Below, piece by piece: positions 5,761 to 8,122 of a stretch of DNA of 8,122 nucleotides. The notes beneath the pieces are model-generated. The model did no database searches. It was not told the origin of the DNA and was given only the letters and a program-made list of their open reading frames with translations. The position numbers and the translations under genes are program-made. The DNA is from Bacteroidales bacterium (lineage in GTDB: Bacteria; Bacteroidota; Bacteroidia; Bacteroidales; NBLH01), in assembly GCA_029933755.1 (NCBI GenBank), contig JAOZNO010000138.1:1-8122 (forward strand), written 5' to 3'. The stretch's first letter is position 1. Each line of letters starts with the position of its first letter.

Positions 5761-7875
5761 TTACAAAAAACCTTTTCTTTTCAGAACTGCATCAGTATTA
5801 GGTTCCTGTCCACGGAAATTTTTGTATAATACCATTGGGTCATCTGTTGAACCTTTTGAAAGAACTTCGTCGCGTAATTTTTGACCGGTTTCAGCATTGA
5901 AAATCCCCGTTTCTTTAAATGCCTCAAAGGCATCTGCATCTAACACTTCAGACCACAGGTAGCTGTAATATCCAGCAGAGTATCCTCCTGTAATATGACT
6001 AAAATAAGGTGATCTATATCGTACAATAATTTCAGGTATCAAACCAATTTTATTCATGGAAGCTTTTTCAAAAGCATTAACATCTATATTATCATTAACT
6101 TCTGTTAAAGTATGCCAGTCCATATCAAGAAAAGCAGCTGATAAATATTCAACTGTTGTAAATCCATTATTAAAATACTTGCTATTACTTAATTTCTCAA
6201 TTAACTCATCAGGAATTGCTTCACCAGTTTCATAATGCTTTGCGTATAATTTCATTACTTCAGGTTCTGCTGCCCAGTTTTCCAATATTTGCGATGGCAT
6301 TTCAACAAAATCACGTGAAACATTTGTGCCTGCCAGGCTTGGATATGTACAATCAGATAATAATCCATGAAGTGCATGACCAAATTCATGGAAAAGAGTA
6401 GAAACTTCATCAAAACTTATTAAAGCAGGTTTATCACCACTAGGCTTGGTAAAGTTAAAATTGGTTGTAATAATCGGGTCAATATTTTTCCCATCTTTTT
6501 TATATTGTCCTTCAAATTCGCTCATCCATGCACCAGCTCTTTTGCTTTCTCGTGGATAAAAGTCCATAAACAAAATACCAATATGAGAACCATCCTTATC
6601 TAAAACTTCAAAAGATTGTACTTCCGGGTGGTAGGTAGGTACATTATTAATTTCTTTAAAAGAAATACCGAAAATCTTATTGGCCACCATAAATGCACCA
6701 TCTCTCACATTTTCAAGTTTGAAATAGGGTCTTAATAGTTCTTCATCCAAATCATATTTTTCTTTTCTTAATTTTTCAGCGTATAACCACCAATCCCAGG
6801 GAGCAAGTTTAAAATTGCCACCTTCCTTATCAATTAATTTTTGTAATTCAGCAGCTTCTTTTTTAGCAACTGGTAAAGCTGCATCCCAAACCTGGTTCAT
6901 TAGTTTATAAACATTTTCAGGTGTTTTGGCCATTGTTTCTTCCAGAACATATGCTGCATGGTTATTATAAGCTAATAATTTAGCACGTTTTATCCTTAAA
7001 TTAACAATTCTAGCAATATTTTTTTTATTATCTAAGTCATCATTATGGTTTCCCTTTTCGGTATATGCTGTTAATAATTTTTCTCTTAATTCACGATTTT
7101 CAGCATATGTTAAAAATGGTATCATACTTGGTTTTTGAACTGTAAACACCCATTTCCCTTTATATTCACTTTCATCGTTTGTAATTAATGCTGCTTCTTT
7201 AACATTGTCAGGCAAACCAGCTAAATCCTCTTCATTTTCAATAAGCATTTTAAACTTATTTGTTTCTTCCAGTACATTATCGCCAAAACTTAAACCAAGT
7301 TGTGCTAATTCCTCATTAATGCTTTTTAGCTCTTCTTTTTTCTCAGTGTTTAGTTCTGCACCACCTCGTTTAAAATCTTTATAGGTTTCTTCCAGTAGTT
7401 TTTCTTGCTCTTTAGCTAAATTTAACTGGTCTTTTTGGTCATAAACGGCTTTAACTTTCTCAAATAGTTTTTGATTAAGTAATATTTCGTCTCGATGTCT
7501 TGAAAGCATAGGGACTATAATACCTGCTGCGCCCTGTAATTCTTTATTTGTATTTGTTGAGCGCATATTTCCAAAAACATTACGAACCTTTGTAAGCAAA
7601 ATGCCGCTATATTCCAGAGTTTCGATAGTGTTTTCAAAGCTAGCTGCTTCCGTACTATTTACAATTGCTGCAATTTCAGTATTATGCTCTTCTATACCTT
7701 TTTCAAAGGCTGGCAAATAGTGCTTTACCTCTATTTTATCAAAAGGTGCAACATTAAATTCTGTTCCGTATTCACTAAAAAATGGATTCATTTCTGTGTT
7801 CTTTTTATTTTCCTGGTTTTGACAGGATACTACTCCTAAGAATAGTAAAATTAATAAAATATAATTTTTTCTCAT
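5761..7875 (-). CDS. dcp: M3-family metallopeptidase, peptidyl-dipeptidase Dcp type, lipoprotein
   Basis: The 704-residue zinc peptidase has the M3 signature HEFGH at 496-500 (H496 and H500 as zinc ligands, E497 catalytic) and the third ligand E525 in RDFVEMPSQ. The substrate-binding block near the C-terminus, HITGGYSAGYYSYLWSEV (627-644), has H627, Y632 and Y639 where thimet oligopeptidase has H600, Y605 and Y612, so the enzyme should be active. Length and overall pattern fit Dcp, which removes C-terminal dipeptides from short peptides, rather than oligopeptidase PepF. Unlike cytoplasmic E. coli Dcp, it begins with a lipoprotein signal (MRKNYILLILLFLGVVSC, lipobox VVS-C, C18) and a polar linker before the helical N-terminal domain. 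It is therefore probably anchored in the periplasm or outer membrane and processes imported peptides; this arrangement is common in Bacteroidota. The ATG at 7875 directly precedes the signal peptide. mntA starts 48 bp downstream on the same strand. Confidence 0.92.
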   Translation of the reverse strand: MRKNYILLILLFLGVVSCQNQENKKNTEMNPFFSEYGTEFNVAPFDKIEVKHYLPAFEKGIEEHNTEIAAIVNSTEAASFENTIETLEYSGILLTKVRNVFGNMRSTNTNKELQGAAGIIVPMLSRHRDEILLNQKLFEKVKAVYDQKDQLNLAKEQEKLLEETYKDFKRGGAELNTEKKEELKSINEELAQLGLSFGDNVLEETNKFKMLIENEEDLAGLPDNVKEAALITNDESEYKGKWVFTVQKPSMIPFLTYAENRELREKLLTAYTEKGNHNDDLDNKKNIARIVNLRIKRAKLLAYNNHAAYVLEETMAKTPENVYKLMNQVWDAALPVAKKEAAELQKLIDKEGGNFKLAPWDWWLYAEKLRKEKYDLDEELLRPYFKLENVRDGAFMVANKIFGISFKEINNVPTYHPEVQSFEVLDKDGSHIGILFMDFYPRESKRAGAWMSEFEGQYKKDGKNIDPIITTNFNFTKPSGDKPALISFDEVSTLFHEFGHALHGLLSDCTYPSLAGTNVSRDFVEMPSQILENWAAEPEVMKLYAKHYETGEAIPDELIEKLSNSKYFNNGFTTVEYLSAAFLDMDWHTLTEVNDNIDVNAFEKASMNKIGLIPEIIVRYRSPYFSHITGGYSAGYYSYLWSEVLDADAFEAFKETGIFNAETGQKLRDEVLSKGSTDDPMVLYKNFRGQEPNTDAVLKRKGFL

Positions 7876-8122
7876 TATAAATAAATTTAAGAATTAATGA
7901 GGGCGAAATTATAAAATAATTGGTTTCAGCTTACATGAAAAAAGCTGTTGTTAAGTATATTTATTGCAAAATAGAAATTACGCTTTAAAGATGTAGATTC
8001 CCATGGAACTTGCTTGTCTGCTGATTTGTCCATACAGAAGGAGTTTGGCATTTTCTTGCAGAACATTAAGGCTTTAGTTTAGATATTCTGGGATATTTTT
8101 AATATCCGTATTGCTTATGTCT
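7876..8122. other. Upstream region of the peptidase gene, no convincing gene
   Basis: This 247-bp stretch should contain the peptidase promoter, but no exact TAnnTTTG element is visible on the minus strand. Two small hairpins are present: CAGCTT/AAGCTG at 7927-7947 (9-nt loop) and GGATATT/AATATCC at 8091-8107 (3-nt loop); neither has a good U-run. On the minus strand one frame reads 15 codons from the window edge, a TAA at 8076-8074, then 31 more codons to a TAA at 7980-7978. This might be the remains of a gene tail, but nothing in it is recognised. Confidence 0.4.

Noticed and set aside
6216..6401. Plus-strand ORF of 61 codons
   Set aside because: It is antisense to the HEFGH and DFVEMPSQ region of the M3 peptidase, which is clearly the real coding frame.
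7927..7947. CAGCTT/AAGCTG hairpin upstream of the peptidase
   Set aside because: Only 6 bp with no following U-run; expected by chance in this sequence.

Overview
The window looks like chromosomal DNA from a low-GC member of the Bacteroidota, possibly Bacteroidales/Marinilabiliales or Flavobacteriia. The evidence is the AT-rich sequence, start codons without Shine-Dalgarno sequences, two lipoproteins with short lipoboxes, an OmpP1/FadL-type outer-membrane protein of the style common in this phylum, an RlmD-type methyltransferase that begins with a basic LP-rich leader, and two good matches to the Bacteroidota -7 promoter element TAnnTTTG. No rRNA, tRNA, CRISPR array, insertion sequence or phage gene was seen.

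Layout, left to right: (1) 1-957, minus strand: the N-terminal 319 codons of an OmpP1/FadL-family outer-membrane protein that runs off the left edge. (2) 958-1264: intergenic, with a 15-bp-stem inverted repeat. (3) 1265-2518, minus: an Asn/Ser/Tyr-rich low-complexity lipoprotein of unknown function. (4) 2519-2698: a divergent promoter region with a perfect 16-bp palindrome over a -7 element and a second copy of its TTACGTAA core 30 bp away. (5) 2699-3535, plus: a HAD-superfamily (Cof-like) phosphatase. (6) 3621-5051, plus: a 23S rRNA uracil-C5 methyltransferase (RlmD/RumA type) with a probable TTG start. (7) 5058-5103: a strong hairpin that ends rlmD and also covers the 3' end of the convergent gene. 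(8) 5073-5712, minus: a two-gene MntA/HepT (nucleotidyltransferase antitoxin / HEPN RNase toxin) cassette with a 14-nt gene overlap. (9) 5761-7875, minus: a lipoprotein M3-family peptidyl-dipeptidase (Dcp type). (10) 7876-8122: upstream DNA with no convincing gene.

Most genes are ordinary housekeeping or envelope functions and do not form one pathway. The accessory element is the mntA-hepT module, placed between the peptidase gene and rlmD. It has its own candidate promoter, a short inverted repeat over that promoter, and a 3' end embedded in the rlmD terminator. I found no clearly undescribed system. The observations most worth checking are the paired palindromes upstream of the lipoprotein, the hepT stop codon inside the shared terminator loop, and the low-complexity lipoprotein.
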